A DNA stretch of 58,684 bases, taken from the IMG/VR virus record IMGVR_UViG_3300046804_001439, positions 1 to 58,684 of that record. One strand, 5' to 3'. Below are positions 46,320 through 53,430 of the stretch, piece by piece. Made by a program: the position numbers and the translations under genes. Each line of letters begins with the position of its first letter. The stretch's first letter is position 1. The notes below the pieces were generated by a model that was not told the DNA's origin, searched no databases, and worked only from the letters and a program-made list of their open reading frames with translations. Source of the DNA: a virus.

Positions 46320-46548
46320 AAATGTGGGCAGCTTTTCCCGTTTACGGGACATATATAAAATCCCTGAAAATTTGATCTAAATGAAATAAAAACTAATTAA
46401 ATGTATATAGAATCTCACATAATGAGATCCAAATCTGTCAAAATATGGGCCAAATTTGTCGTTTACGACCACATATAAAATGCCCCTGAAGCCTTGACAA
46501 TATGGGCCAAATATGCTCTTTACGACAATATGAAAAAAATCCCTGAAA
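46320..46548. repeat. three degenerate direct repeats with conserved hairpin
   Basis: Units at about 46320, 46441 and 46499 share TATGGGC-CAAAT-like start, a stem-TTTA-stem core, CATATAAAAT and CCCTGAA. The cores are CCCG-TTTA-CGGG, GTCG-TTTA-CGAC and GCTC-TTTA-CGAC. Two copies conserve the stem with different bases. The region lies between converging operons. Confidence 0.6.
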
Positions 46549-46765
46549 TGTATTGACAAGAATTGGTCAATATGGTAGCAAATTGGGATTACGTCTTATA
46601 TAATGAGATGGCCAATTACATGTATATATCTAAATATAATAATTAGTAATAATTGATAGTAATTTGATAACCATTTTACTCCACAATACTCCACTTTACT
46701 CCATTAAAAAGGGCATATAAAGCCCATACAAGGGAGAAAATGGGAGGGGGTAGGAGAAGTATTAG
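46549..46765. other. AT-rich convergent intergenic region
   Basis: Holds three ACTCCA repeats (46677-46703), a GGGC/GCCC hairpin (46710-46724) and a purine-rich block near 46730-46760. A TTGACA lies near 46553. No gene found. Confidence 0.5.
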
Positions 46766-46900
46766 CTACTCTTCAAATGAAATTTGTGTAGCCCATATAG
46801 CGTCTTGATCCTTATCTTGAGCTATTCTTGGGCAATAATCTGGATTTCTATTACATCTTGGAAATAAAGAAGATTTATCGCATTTACATAGACTGGTCAT
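46766..46900 (-). CDS. 44-aa Cys-rich protein
   Basis: MTSLCKCDKSSLFPRCNRNP then DYCPRIAQDKD: CxC...C...C zinc knuckle. Start overlaps the end of the preceding gene by 17 nt. Confidence 0.58.
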   Translation of the reverse strand: MTSLCKCDKSSLFPRCNRNPDYCPRIAQDKDQDAIWATQISFEE

Positions 46901-47162
46901 TTTTATTACCTAAATATCCACCTATATTGGGATTCATCATCTCTTTGGATACTTTCTTGCCATTGGGATATGTATAATGTAATACTCCAGGTATACTGGT
47001 ATCGAGTATTACTTCTGTCCCCGCCTCAAAATGGTCTGAGCATACGAATTTAATCTCATATCCATATGCATTAATTCCAGTTGACTGCTTTTTACAGATA
47101 TGACATTTAGAGGTTTTGAGTTTATTTAACTCTCTTATTGCATCTAAATATCTTTGGGTCAA
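46884..47162 (-). CDS. zinc-binding small protein
   Basis: 92 aa, TTG start overlapping the previous stop (TTGA), GAGG site. SKCHICKKQSTGINAYGYEI then VCSDHFEAGTEV: C-x2-C...C-x2-H zinc site. Function unknown. Confidence 0.65.
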   Translation of the reverse strand: MTQRYLDAIRELNKLKTSKCHICKKQSTGINAYGYEIKFVCSDHFEAGTEVILDTSIPGVLHYTYPNGKKVSKEMMNPNIGGYLGNKNDQSM

Positions 47163-47533
47163 CTATGAGCCTCTACGACAAATCCATTTTCACGATCAAA
47201 CATGACAAACTCCATAGATTCAACTGTAAAGTATTCCTTTAGGGTGTTTATAGCCTTATCTAGGTCTAAGCTTCCGCAGGTATATAGATCGAATTGTAGC
47301 AATCCTGGATTAGGCTCATCCCAAATATGAAAGGCAATATGGCTAGTTTCGATCATAACTATTGCGGTTAGACCCTTATTCCCTTCTGCATCTACATAGG
47401 ATGCAAATGGGCCTTTTATAATCTTCATATCAATTCGGTTGACTAAATCTTTTAGGAAATTAATTCCCTGTTCTTCTGTATTCATTGGATTGGTTACTTT
47501 AGCATTAACCAATAAGTGCTTATGAAATATCAT
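47159..47533 (-). CDS. speD: S-adenosylmethionine decarboxylase family (SpeD-like) protein
   Basis: 124 aa. SHIAFHIWDEPNPGLLQFDL then YTCG matches the SpeD/AdoMetDC active-site core: the (E)-S-H self-cleavage site (Ser64-His65, forming the pyruvoyl group) and the proton-donor Cys86. ADE-type N-terminal segment GPFASYVDAE present. Makes decarboxylated SAM for polyamine synthesis or, as shown for some phage homologues, decarboxylates arginine or ornithine. Substrate cannot be decided here. Confidence 0.82.
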   Translation of the reverse strand: MIFHKHLLVNAKVTNPMNTEEQGINFLKDLVNRIDMKIIKGPFASYVDAEGNKGLTAIVMIETSHIAFHIWDEPNPGLLQFDLYTCGSLDLDKAINTLKEYFTVESMEFVMFDRENGFVVEAHS

Positions 47534-47938
47534 TTATTTCTCCTTCTTTATTAATCTCCAGGCGTCTCCAGTTACTGGGTCTTCCTGCCATTCTGTATAT
47601 AGCCAATATGGATATCCTAGATTATCGTAGTCATCCCATGCTTCCCCGCTTAAATCCATATTCTCTAAATCCTCTTTTAGCTTAGCCATATCTAATTGAT
47701 ATAGAGTTCCCCAACGCATATATGGTCTACCAAGAATATCATATAATCTCCACCAAAGCTTCAGTCTGAAGTCATTCTGAAATACTCTTTCTTCCGCCCC
47801 CATATTATCTAATAGGTCATGTCTACGTAAACCCAGATAAAAGAACTTCATAGACAATGGCTCAAATAGGTAATTGGCCAGCCATCGCAATGGCAATATG
47901 CGTGTGTTCTGGATTTTAATAGAAATGTCTTCTCTCAT
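47534..47938 (-). CDS. hypothetical protein
   Basis: 134 aa, Trp/Tyr-rich (LPLRWLANYLFEPLSMKFFY, KLWWRLYDILGRPYMRWGTL, DNLGYPYWLYTEWQEDP). No family recognised. Sits between the speD-like and adenosyltransferase genes, so a metabolic role is possible but unproven. Confidence 0.6.
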   Translation of the reverse strand: MREDISIKIQNTRILPLRWLANYLFEPLSMKFFYLGLRRHDLLDNMGAEERVFQNDFRLKLWWRLYDILGRPYMRWGTLYQLDMAKLKEDLENMDLSGEAWDDYDNLGYPYWLYTEWQEDPVTGDAWRLIKKEK

Positions 47939-47957
47939 CGCCGCACTTTTCGCTTCA

Positions 47958-48467
47958 CTAATTGCGTGGTATATTCCATAATATTTCCTTATCTTTATTA
48001 TAATATCTAGCTAATACAAATAGTAGATCGGATAGTCTATTTAAATATATTGGGATTAGATCATTAATATTCTCGTATTCGGTTGCCCACCATACCTTTA
48101 ATTCAGCCCTGCGAACTACTGTCCTAGCAAAGTGTATAGAGCCTGTAGGGAGCACAAACGAATTTAATGGCTTTAGCAGGGCGTTAGTACCATCTATATA
48201 GGTCTCTAGTCTATCTATATATTCTTGTGTAATCTTAATCTTATCTGAACCACATAGGTCTGCTCCAAGATCGAATAGGTCATTTTGAACCTGATTAAAT
48301 ATTTTATAATTGCCATCTTGTGGAATTAATCCAATAGCTGAATTTGCTTCATCTACTGCTCCTAGAGCAATAATTATTGGACTGTCTTTCTTCTCCCGCC
48401 GATTATTTGCTAGAGAAGTGGTTCCATCATCACCAGTCTTAGTATAAATTTTAGTTAGATGAACCAC
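47958..48467 (-). CDS. cob(I)alamin adenosyltransferase, PduO type
   Basis: 169 aa, GTG start after AAGG. Makes adenosylcobalamin from cob(I)alamin and ATP. All motifs of PduO/MMAB are present: N-terminal KIYTKTGDDGTTSL (ATP-binding), LGAVDEANSAIGLI, FVLPTGSIHFARTVVRRAEL and LNRLSDLLFVLARYYN. The usual LPGG is LPTG here. Adenosylcobalamin is the cofactor of the phage nrdJ at 25443, a plausible pair. Follows groES by a 1-nt gap. Confidence 0.9.
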   Translation of the reverse strand: MVHLTKIYTKTGDDGTTSLANNRREKKDSPIIIALGAVDEANSAIGLIPQDGNYKIFNQVQNDLFDLGADLCGSDKIKITQEYIDRLETYIDGTNALLKPLNSFVLPTGSIHFARTVVRRAELKVWWATEYENINDLIPIYLNRLSDLLFVLARYYNKDKEILWNIPRN

Positions 48468-48764
48468 TTACTCAACCTTTGCCATGATATGTTTATGGTT
48501 AATCAATAAATATTTATTTCCTTCTTCATCTTCAATGTCTGTACCTGTGTGGTCTGGGAAATATACTATGTCTCCAATTTTAAGTTCTGGAATAGAAACA
48601 AGGTCCCCTTTGTAATTGACTTCACCAATACCCATATCTACAATTGTTCCAGACTTTGGGCCATAGTCATTAAATGATGCAGAAATAACAAGTCCAGACT
48701 TTGTTGTTTTATCCTCTTCCTGCTTTTTTGTAATTAATAACATCCCGCCTATTGGTTTAATCAT
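48468..48764 (-). CDS. groES: GroES-like co-chaperonin
   Basis: 98 aa from ATG 48764 (overlaps the previous stop as ATGA, with AAGGAA upstream). MIKPIGGMLLITKKQEEDKT, then TKSGLVIS, the mobile loop, VGIGEV-like MGIGEVNYKGDL, ELKIGDIVYFPDHTG and the end LLINHKHIMAKV match Cpn10. The mobile loop (DKTTKSGLVIS) keeps the GLVI end that touches GroEL. It could replace host GroES for folding of capsid protein, as T4 gp31 does. Confidence 0.85.
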   Translation of the reverse strand: MIKPIGGMLLITKKQEEDKTTKSGLVISASFNDYGPKSGTIVDMGIGEVNYKGDLVSIPELKIGDIVYFPDHTGTDIEDEEGNKYLLINHKHIMAKVE

Positions 48765-48859
48765 AGCATTTCCTTCCACTTATCTGTTTGTCTACATATT
48801 GGACAAAATAACATGCCCAATGGCTTTCCGCAATCACATTCTAAAACACTATTAGTCAT
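48761..48859 (-). CDS. 32-aa zinc-ribbon peptide
   Basis: MTNSVLECDCGKPLGMLFCP then ICRQTDKW: CxC and CxxC pairs. Overlaps groES by 4 nt. Confidence 0.55.
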   Translation of the reverse strand: MTNSVLECDCGKPLGMLFCPICRQTDKWKEML

Positions 48860-48860
48860 A

Positions 48861-49004
48861 TTATTCGTCGTCTAATTCCACATCAAATGGATCACTTAAA
48901 TCTAACTGATTTAAACTTTCTAGAGATTTATATCCTAATATAGTAACTGCAATAAAGCTGGCTATTGCAATTAAAGCTAATGCCAATTTCTTGTTATTGC
49001 TCAT
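48861..49004 (-). CDS. 47-aa membrane protein
   Basis: One transmembrane helix (LALALIAIASFIAVTILGY) after a short basic N terminus, then an acidic tail ending in ELDDE. Overlaps the upstream gene by 4 nt. Confidence 0.6.
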   Translation of the reverse strand: MSNNKKLALALIAIASFIAVTILGYKSLESLNQLDLSDPFDVELDDE

Positions 49005-49264
49005 TTTGGATCCTCCATTATCATGTCTATAATTGCATAGCAGTCACATCCGCCATACCTACATTCAACCATTCGTAGGCCATACTTTCTTTCTTCGCCT
49101 TCTGCTGCCAATAAATGTTGTTCTTGAATAAGAGACGCTACTCTTTCTCGTTCTCTTTTTTCAGCTTTTTTACACCCATTACATGGACACTTCCAAATAG
49201 TTTTCTTATAACTAATCTGATCTCTAGGGTCTCGCCAAGCATTTTCTGCTGCTTCAAGATCCAT
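49001..49264 (-). CDS. Cys-containing hypothetical protein
   Basis: 87 aa. AWRDPRDQISYKKTIWKCPC, NGCKKAEKRERERVASLIQE and a Cys group CRYGGCDCYAI: possible zinc site bracketing a charged helix. Overlaps the upstream gene by 11 nt. Confidence 0.62.
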   Translation of the reverse strand: MDLEAAENAWRDPRDQISYKKTIWKCPCNGCKKAEKRERERVASLIQEQHLLAAEGEERKYGLRMVECRYGGCDCYAIIDMIMEDPK

Positions 49265-49496
49265 TTTTATTTTCTTCCAAATCTTCTACTAGGCTTTCGT
49301 ATCTTCGTTTCCAAGTTTCAGCTTTTTCTTCAGCATCTAACCATTGTGATTTCATAAAATCATGTTTTTCATATGCCTCATTTATAAGGTTCTGCATATA
49401 ATTAGTTTTAGATGTTATATCTGAATTAGTTGCTTGAGCTCTTCCTACAGCAATTCCAGAAAATAATATGATTAAATCCCAAAGGATCCCCCACAT
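49254..49496 (-). CDS. membrane-anchored coiled-coil protein
   Basis: 80 aa. N-terminal transmembrane helix (MWGILWDLIILFSGIAVGR) then a coiled coil AYEKHDFMKSQWLDAEEKAE. Function unknown. Confidence 0.65.
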   Translation of the reverse strand: MWGILWDLIILFSGIAVGRAQATNSDITSKTNYMQNLINEAYEKHDFMKSQWLDAEEKAETWKRRYESLVEDLEENKNGS

Positions 49497-49521
49497 ATCC
49501 GCCTCTTTCTCTATGCCTTAA

Positions 49522-49608
49522 TTATATAGGAAAGTCCAGGGTTTTGTCAATAGAATCATCTATTGTTTTGCTATGTTCTTTAACACAATTCCCGCACTCT
49601 TTACACAT
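49522..49608 (-). CDS. possible 28-aa Cys peptide
   Basis: MCKECGNCVKEHSK start with three close Cys and a GGAGC site 8 nt upstream. Lies between a terminator-like hairpin and the coiled-coil gene. Too short to be sure. Confidence 0.35.
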   Translation of the reverse strand: MCKECGNCVKEHSKTIDDSIDKTLDFPI

Positions 49609-49624
49609 ATTGCTCCAATAAAGA

Positions 49625-49659
49625 TCCCCATAGGCCCTAATTTGTAGGGCTTATGGGGA
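49625..49659 (-). terminator. terminator-like hairpin
   Basis: Arms CCCCATA-GGCCCTA / TAGGGCT-TATGGGG with a 5-nt loop; on the minus strand followed by ATCTTTATT. Eight nt past the stop of the gene at 49667. Confidence 0.65.
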
Positions 49660-49666
49660 ATTGTAT

Positions 49667-49885
49667 TTATACCTTTTTAGATCTTCCAGTTCTTTTTTGA
49701 GGAATACTTGTTTCACGTCTGATGCCATGTTTATTGGTATCAATTCTTGTCAAAGCCCTTTTGTCCTGAACGCCTGATCTAAATTTACCTTGGCTTGGAT
49801 TTTTTCTTCCAACTTCTTGCGAAGTTACTGCTCCAGATGGTTGATTATTTGGAGGAGTATCCATACCTGTTCCATTATCACTCAT
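49667..49885 (-). CDS. basic disordered protein
   Basis: 72 aa, Asn/Gln/Ser-rich N terminus and Lys/Arg-rich C terminus (IRRETSIPQKRTGRSKKV). Low complexity. Possibly nucleic-acid-binding or head-associated. Confidence 0.6.
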   Translation of the reverse strand: MSDNGTGMDTPPNNQPSGAVTSQEVGRKNPSQGKFRSGVQDKRALTRIDTNKHGIRRETSIPQKRTGRSKKV

Positions 49886-50039
49886 TAATAAATCTTTCTC
49901 TTTGTTCTGGAGTTGCAGTCATATTTAATGTAAGACCAGATTCTCCATCACGGGTAACATCAAGCATGCCTCCTGGGATTTTTGCATCTCCCATTCCAGT
50001 GCCTACTGTCTCCATCCCACAACCGCATTCAATGCACAT
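49878..50039 (-). CDS. 53-aa Cys/Gly-rich protein
   Basis: MCIECGCGMETVGTGMGDAK then IPGGMLDVTRDGESGLTLNM. CxxCxC at the very N terminus. Overlaps both neighbours (ATGAGTGA; TAATG). Confidence 0.6.
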   Translation of the reverse strand: MCIECGCGMETVGTGMGDAKIPGGMLDVTRDGESGLTLNMTATPEQRERFINE

Positions 50040-50206
50040 TACATGTTCTCTGATTCTGGATATGCATTTGTTTCTGCACGATTACCCATTTCATATGAAC
50101 CTTCTGCATTAAAGCCTGCATTTCCTTGAGCTGAAACGTCCTTTGCAGGGAAAGCTGACTTCAATGGTTCTGTATAATTTACTGATGGTACATTATTTGT
50201 TGTCAT
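50039..50206 (-). CDS. 55-aa disordered protein
   Basis: MTTNNVPSVNYTEPLKSAFP, no Cys, rich in Asn/Glu/Ser. AGGAG site. First gene of a three-gene string after the hairpin at 50226. Confidence 0.6.
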   Translation of the reverse strand: MTTNNVPSVNYTEPLKSAFPAKDVSAQGNAGFNAEGSYEMGNRAETNAYPESENM

Positions 50207-50225
50207 TTTATTCTCCTATAGGTTA

Positions 50226-50246
50226 TTAGGCATTTTAGTTGCCTAA
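50226..50246 (-). terminator. hairpin, possibly terminator
   Basis: TTAGGCA/TGCCTAA, 7-nt loop. No T run, so function uncertain. Confidence 0.4.
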
Positions 50247-50256
50247 ACCAATTATA

Positions 50257-50376
50257 TCATTTTTTATACTTGTCATGCCAATGATCAGAACATATTTCTA
50301 TCATTTTTGACTCTGTAGTAGTAAGATGAGTGGCTGGATTATTACATCCAGCCACCTCACATTTATTTTGCCCCAT
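50257..50376 (-). CDS. 39-aa zinc-finger protein
   Basis: MGQNKCEVAGCNNPATHLTT then EICSDHWHDKYKK: C-x4-C...C-x2-H zinc finger. Overlaps the upstream gene by 14 nt. Confidence 0.6.
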   Translation of the reverse strand: MGQNKCEVAGCNNPATHLTTTESKMIEICSDHWHDKYKK

Positions 50377-50506
50377 TAGCTTTCTGTCCGTTATATCCAG
50401 TTTTTTTCTTATTCATTGATCCTGGTTTTTTAAATCCATTACCTTTAGGCATATTTGCTTGTCTTATTGCCAAAGATTTTTGAATTTTATCTAAATGTTT
50501 TCCCAT
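50363..50506 (-). CDS. 47-aa basic protein
   Basis: MGKHLDKIQKSLAIRQANMP then GNGFKKPGSMNKKKTGYNG. High pI. TAATG coupling with the histone-like gene. Confidence 0.6.
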   Translation of the reverse strand: MGKHLDKIQKSLAIRQANMPKGNGFKKPGSMNKKKTGYNGQKANGAK

Positions 50507-50712
50507 TACTTCTTTTTTGTAGTTTTCTTAGGAGCAGTTTTCTTAGCAGGAGTCTTCTTTGCTGGAGACTTCTTTGCTGGAGCCTTCTTTTTAGCTGCTG
50601 GCTTCTTTGCTGTTTTCTTCACAGTAGTTACCTTTCTTTCTGGCTCATCTAAAATTAGAGGAGTATGCTTTAACTCTTCTGGGAAAAGCCACTTTTTAAA
50701 TTTATTCCACAT
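50506..50712 (-). CDS. Lys/Ala/Pro-rich histone H1-like protein
   Basis: 68 aa. First 25 residues are mixed; the rest is AKK-PAKK-type repeats (KPAAKKKAPAKKSPAKKTPA), as in histone H1 tails and actinobacterial HupB/LSR-type nucleoid tails. Expected to bind DNA without sequence preference. May compact phage DNA or displace host proteins. Confidence 0.7.
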   Translation of the reverse strand: MWNKFKKWLFPEELKHTPLILDEPERKVTTVKKTAKKPAAKKKAPAKKSPAKKTPAKKTAPKKTTKKK

Positions 50713-50843
50713 TATTTTTTATCTATCTTTCTGATTATATAATCAATTACTAGTTGTGGCTTCCAGTCATTTGGAAGCTCAAGATTACGGATTTCTTTTA
50801 CTATGTCCCGTCGAACTTTATCCTGTATGTAATCTTCCACCAT
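50712..50843 (-). CDS. 43-aa helical protein
   Basis: MVEDYIQDKVRRDIVKEIRN, LELPNDWKPQLVIDYIIRKI. Two helices. TAATG junction with the histone-like gene. Confidence 0.6.
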   Translation of the reverse strand: MVEDYIQDKVRRDIVKEIRNLELPNDWKPQLVIDYIIRKIDKK

Positions 50844-50865
50844 ATTATTCTATCATTTATATAAT

Positions 50866-50895
50866 AAGGAGGCAAGACCTTAGTCCTGCCCCCTT
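50866..50895 (-). terminator. terminator of the secreted protein gene
   Basis: Stem AAGGGGGCAGGAC / GTCTTGCCTCCTT (two mismatches) followed on the minus strand by ATTATAT; 12 nt past the stop at 50908. Confidence 0.65.
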
Positions 50896-50907
50896 ATTAA
50901 AATTAGA

Positions 50908-51951
50908 TTACTTTACTAAAGTAACCTTAGCCTTAGGGTTCTTCTTGTTCCACTTAACAGCGAGAGCATTAAACGCCTTCTTAAGGTCAGCGATAGCCTT
51001 TGTGCTTGCAGCGGTTGCTGCTGCTGCATCAGCCTTTAGCTTAGCAATTTCAGCATCCTTAGCTGCTGAAGCCAATTTTGTTGCTTCATGAGCAGCCTTT
51101 TCTGCTGCCAACTGTGCTGCAATTGTTGCAAGTTCTGCTGTAATATCACGAACCTGTACAATCTTTACTGCTGAAGCAGATGGAGTGCTAAATCCAGTAA
51201 CTGCTGTTGCCATGTCTGCAGATGCAGCATATACAACGATTGTAACTGGGCCAGTTGCTGGAGCAACAAACTTAACGTCTGCTGAACCAAAATTTGTTAG
51301 GCCAGATCCAGTAGTTACTGTTGTTGAGTCTAATGTAGCACCATTAGCAATTGCTGAAATTGACTTTCCAGAAATCTTATTTCCAAATACGTCAACTGCT
51401 GAAATTGTTACAGTTACTGATGTACCTGCTGCTGCTGCGTCAACTCCACTTAGAACAAGGTTGTTGATCTTGTCAGTTGTGCCCTGTACAAAATATGTTG
51501 TTGTGGTTCCACCATTTGTAATGGATACTGAACCAATTGCTGTCGTTTTAGTATATACATAAAACGTTGCTGTTGTACCTGTACCAACATTTTGTGACCA
51601 AGTAGCAGCACCTGATGCTGCAGTCTTTGGTGAAGTGCTTGTTGCTACTGCATCAACAATTAAAGCATTTGTTGCAGAAACTGAAACAGATGTTCCAAGA
51701 TCTACTGTTGCGACGAACTTTACAACATCAACATTGTCTACAGAATTATCTGTAGGAACTGGACGTGTAATTGCGCTGGTTGTTGCTGTACCAGCAGTTG
51801 CTGGAGTATCATAATCAGCACCGCCAGCCTTTGCTGCGTTCCAAGTAGTTACTGCTACTGTCATAGGAGCAGCACTTGCAGGTGTTGCCACGAGTGTGCC
51901 CATAGTCATAGCTGCAACTACGGCTAGAGCGATTTTCTTAAATGACTTCAT
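50908..51951 (-). CDS. secreted surface/S-layer-like protein
   Basis: 347 aa, no Cys. Sec signal peptide of Gram-positive type: KSFKKIALAVVAAMTMGTLV, then ATPASA|AP, a clear signal-peptidase I site near residue 28. Residues about 40-265 are Thr/Ser/Val/Ala-rich beta domains with bacterial Ig-like character (VTVTISAVDVFGNKISGKSI). Residues about 270-330 are a long Ala/Lys/Glu coiled coil (AAQLAAEKAAHEATK, AKLKADAAAA), ending with WNKKNPKAKVTLVK. Resembles host cell-envelope proteins, so it is likely acquired. More GC-rich codons than neighbours. Possible role in superinfection exclusion or host-surface remodelling, not proven. Confidence 0.78.
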   Translation of the reverse strand: MKSFKKIALAVVAAMTMGTLVATPASAAPMTVAVTTWNAAKAGGADYDTPATAGTATTSAITRPVPTDNSVDNVDVVKFVATVDLGTSVSVSATNALIVDAVATSTSPKTAASGAATWSQNVGTGTTATFYVYTKTTAIGSVSITNGGTTTTYFVQGTTDKINNLVLSGVDAAAAGTSVTVTISAVDVFGNKISGKSISAIANGATLDSTTVTTGSGLTNFGSADVKFVAPATGPVTIVVYAASADMATAVTGFSTPSASAVKIVQVRDITAELATIAAQLAAEKAAHEATKLASAAKDAEIAKLKADAAAATAASTKAIADLKKAFNALAVKWNKKNPKAKVTLVK

Positions 51952-51999
51952 TTAATTTATTTCTCCTTATCATATCCACCCCTTAATGAGCGTGGAAAC

Positions 52000-52233
52000 T
52001 TAATTTGTGTACGAGTTCCGCCATTGAGACGGTGAGTGATTATCCTCAATTTCATTTTTCATATCAATGTCTTCGTACATTCGAACAACATGCATGCATG
52101 GATCCTGACCATCGTCAAAGCCTTGCATTTCGTGTTCGGACATTGGTAGTCCGTCATGTGTATAGCATACTGGAGGTCCACACCATCCCTTTTCTATCCC
52201 GTATGCAATCCATTCATCAAATGTTAAATCCAT
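52000..52233 (-). CDS. hypothetical conserved phage protein
   Basis: 77 aa, acidic. FDEWIAYGIEKGWCGPPVCY then THDGLPMSEHEM and DDGQDPCMHVVRMYED are a recurrent phage pattern (GWCGPPxCYTHDGxP), perhaps metal-binding. Overlaps thioredoxin by 10 nt. Confidence 0.72.
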   Translation of the reverse strand: MDLTFDEWIAYGIEKGWCGPPVCYTHDGLPMSEHEMQGFDDGQDPCMHVVRMYEDIDMKNEIEDNHSPSQWRNSYTN

Positions 52234-52526
52234 TCTGCCAACTCCTTCATCAGGCGGTGTTTTGGCATTGCTCCCACTAAAGTGTGGACTGGATTTCCAT
52301 CCTTAAATAATACCATAGTAGGTATTGTTTGTATAGAGTATTCAGAAGTTTTTATCTGATTCTCATCAACATTTAATTTTCCAACCAAGAGTCGAGTTTC
52401 GGTTGAGAGTTCTTCTAATATTGGATTCATTTTTTTACATGGACCGCACCAGTCTGCCCAGAAATCCACCAATATTAGCGGGTTATCTTTAATTGTTTGA
52501 TCAAAATTTGAGTCAGTAATTATCAT
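52224..52526 (-). CDS. thioredoxin
   Basis: 100 aa from ATG 52526, which overlaps the previous stop (ATGA). DFWADWCGPCKKMNP carries the redox Cys27-Cys30 pair; TIPTMVLFKDG contains the cis-Pro of the thioredoxin fold. Could reduce the phage ribonucleotide reductase. Located next to a DNA-repair gene. Confidence 0.92.
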   Translation of the reverse strand: MIITDSNFDQTIKDNPLILVDFWADWCGPCKKMNPILEELSTETRLLVGKLNVDENQIKTSEYSIQTIPTMVLFKDGNPVHTLVGAMPKHRLMKELAEWI

Positions 52527-53017
52527 GCTGCCATCACCTTCAACATATGGGTAGGCCAATAATATTGGCATCTGTCACAGCAAGGCCTGTTGTTTTTATC
52601 TGTAACTGATGATGCAAACTCTGCATAAAAAATAGGATCTTTGCGATATAAATTTGCTTTATGTGTAGCATTTACACGCTTAATAGTTGTAGGATTAATA
52701 GCCCACAAAGGAGTCTCATCTCCCCAATTTAAAGATGCACGAGAGCGGGAAAGTTTTTCTAGGTTATCTTTATTTTTATCTGTTTTGATACCACGCATAT
52801 CTGCCAAAACAACAGCAGTCATAGCATAGCGATATAGCTCAGACTCCGCACCTTCCCACATTAAAACCGCTGGGTGATTCCGCCAGGCATTAGATTTAGA
52901 GTTTCCAGTTAATATATTAAGTATTTGATAGCACTCAAGTATTTGTTTATTTAGACGTTTATTGTCTAGAGCATCTAGGCTATCACGCTTAGATGCATAT
53001 GGTAGAAATGTTTGCAT
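52523..53017 (-). CDS. pyrimidine dimer DNA glycosylase family protein
   Basis: 164 aa. MQTFLPYASKRDSLDALDNK then RLNKQILECYQIL, and AWRNHPAVLMWEG are the conserved blocks of the Pyr_excise (PF03013-like) family, bacterial and phage relatives of T4 endonuclease V that start repair of UV dimers. C-terminal extension with CCDRCQYYW, a probable zinc knuckle, is unusual. Confidence 0.82.
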   Translation of the reverse strand: MQTFLPYASKRDSLDALDNKRLNKQILECYQILNILTGNSKSNAWRNHPAVLMWEGAESELYRYAMTAVVLADMRGIKTDKNKDNLEKLSRSRASLNWGDETPLWAINPTTIKRVNATHKANLYRKDPIFYAEFASSVTDKNNRPCCDRCQYYWPTHMLKVMAA

Positions 53018-53058
53018 ATTCCTATTCTACTAAATAGACATAGGAAAAGTCAATACCC

Positions 53059-53271
53059 TTATGGCTTATCTTTTAATTCTTCTGCTGCTGCGTTAAATTT
53101 ATCCATGAAGCTTTGAATGACAAACAAAGTAGTTTCTTGTGCATTTTTACCAACGGCTTCTGAACTTAATTCATTCTTTTCTTCTTCTGGCATAGCGTTA
53201 TACCAACGCTGATATAGCTCTTTAGCAATATCAATAATTATTGATTCTAATACAGTGGTTTGATTTGACAT
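53059..53271 (-). CDS. helical hypothetical protein
   Basis: 70 aa, fully helical: ESIIIDIAKELYQRWYNAMP, FVIQSFMDKFNAAAEELK. TAATG coupling with the gene upstream. Function unknown. Confidence 0.65.
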   Translation of the reverse strand: MSNQTTVLESIIIDIAKELYQRWYNAMPEEEKNELSSEAVGKNAQETTLFVIQSFMDKFNAAAEELKDKP

Positions 53272-53393
53272 TACTCTTTTGGCTTTCTATCGTACCACTT
53301 GCCAGCGTCAAGTCCTGGAAGCTTAATGCCCTTTGAATCAAGCAATGCTTGTAGGGTAATTTTTAAATATTCTGTTTCAAAATGTAGACGCAT
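53271..53393 (-). CDS. small hypothetical protein
   Basis: 40 aa from ATG 53393 (GAGG site). Ends GLDAGKWYDRKPKE. The frame stays open upstream to 53435 (ATT, giving NKRDRLRLLELEV before Met), so a longer form with a rare start is possible. Function unknown. Confidence 0.55.
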   Translation of the reverse strand: MRLHFETEYLKITLQALLDSKGIKLPGLDAGKWYDRKPKE

Positions 53394-53430
53394 GACCTCT
53401 AATTCAAGCAATCTAAGTCTATCTCTTTTA

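Noticed and set aside
50495-50734. Hydrophobic plus-strand frame
   Set aside because: Antisense of the Lys/Ala/Pro repeats (Lys codons read as Phe/Leu), not a membrane protein.
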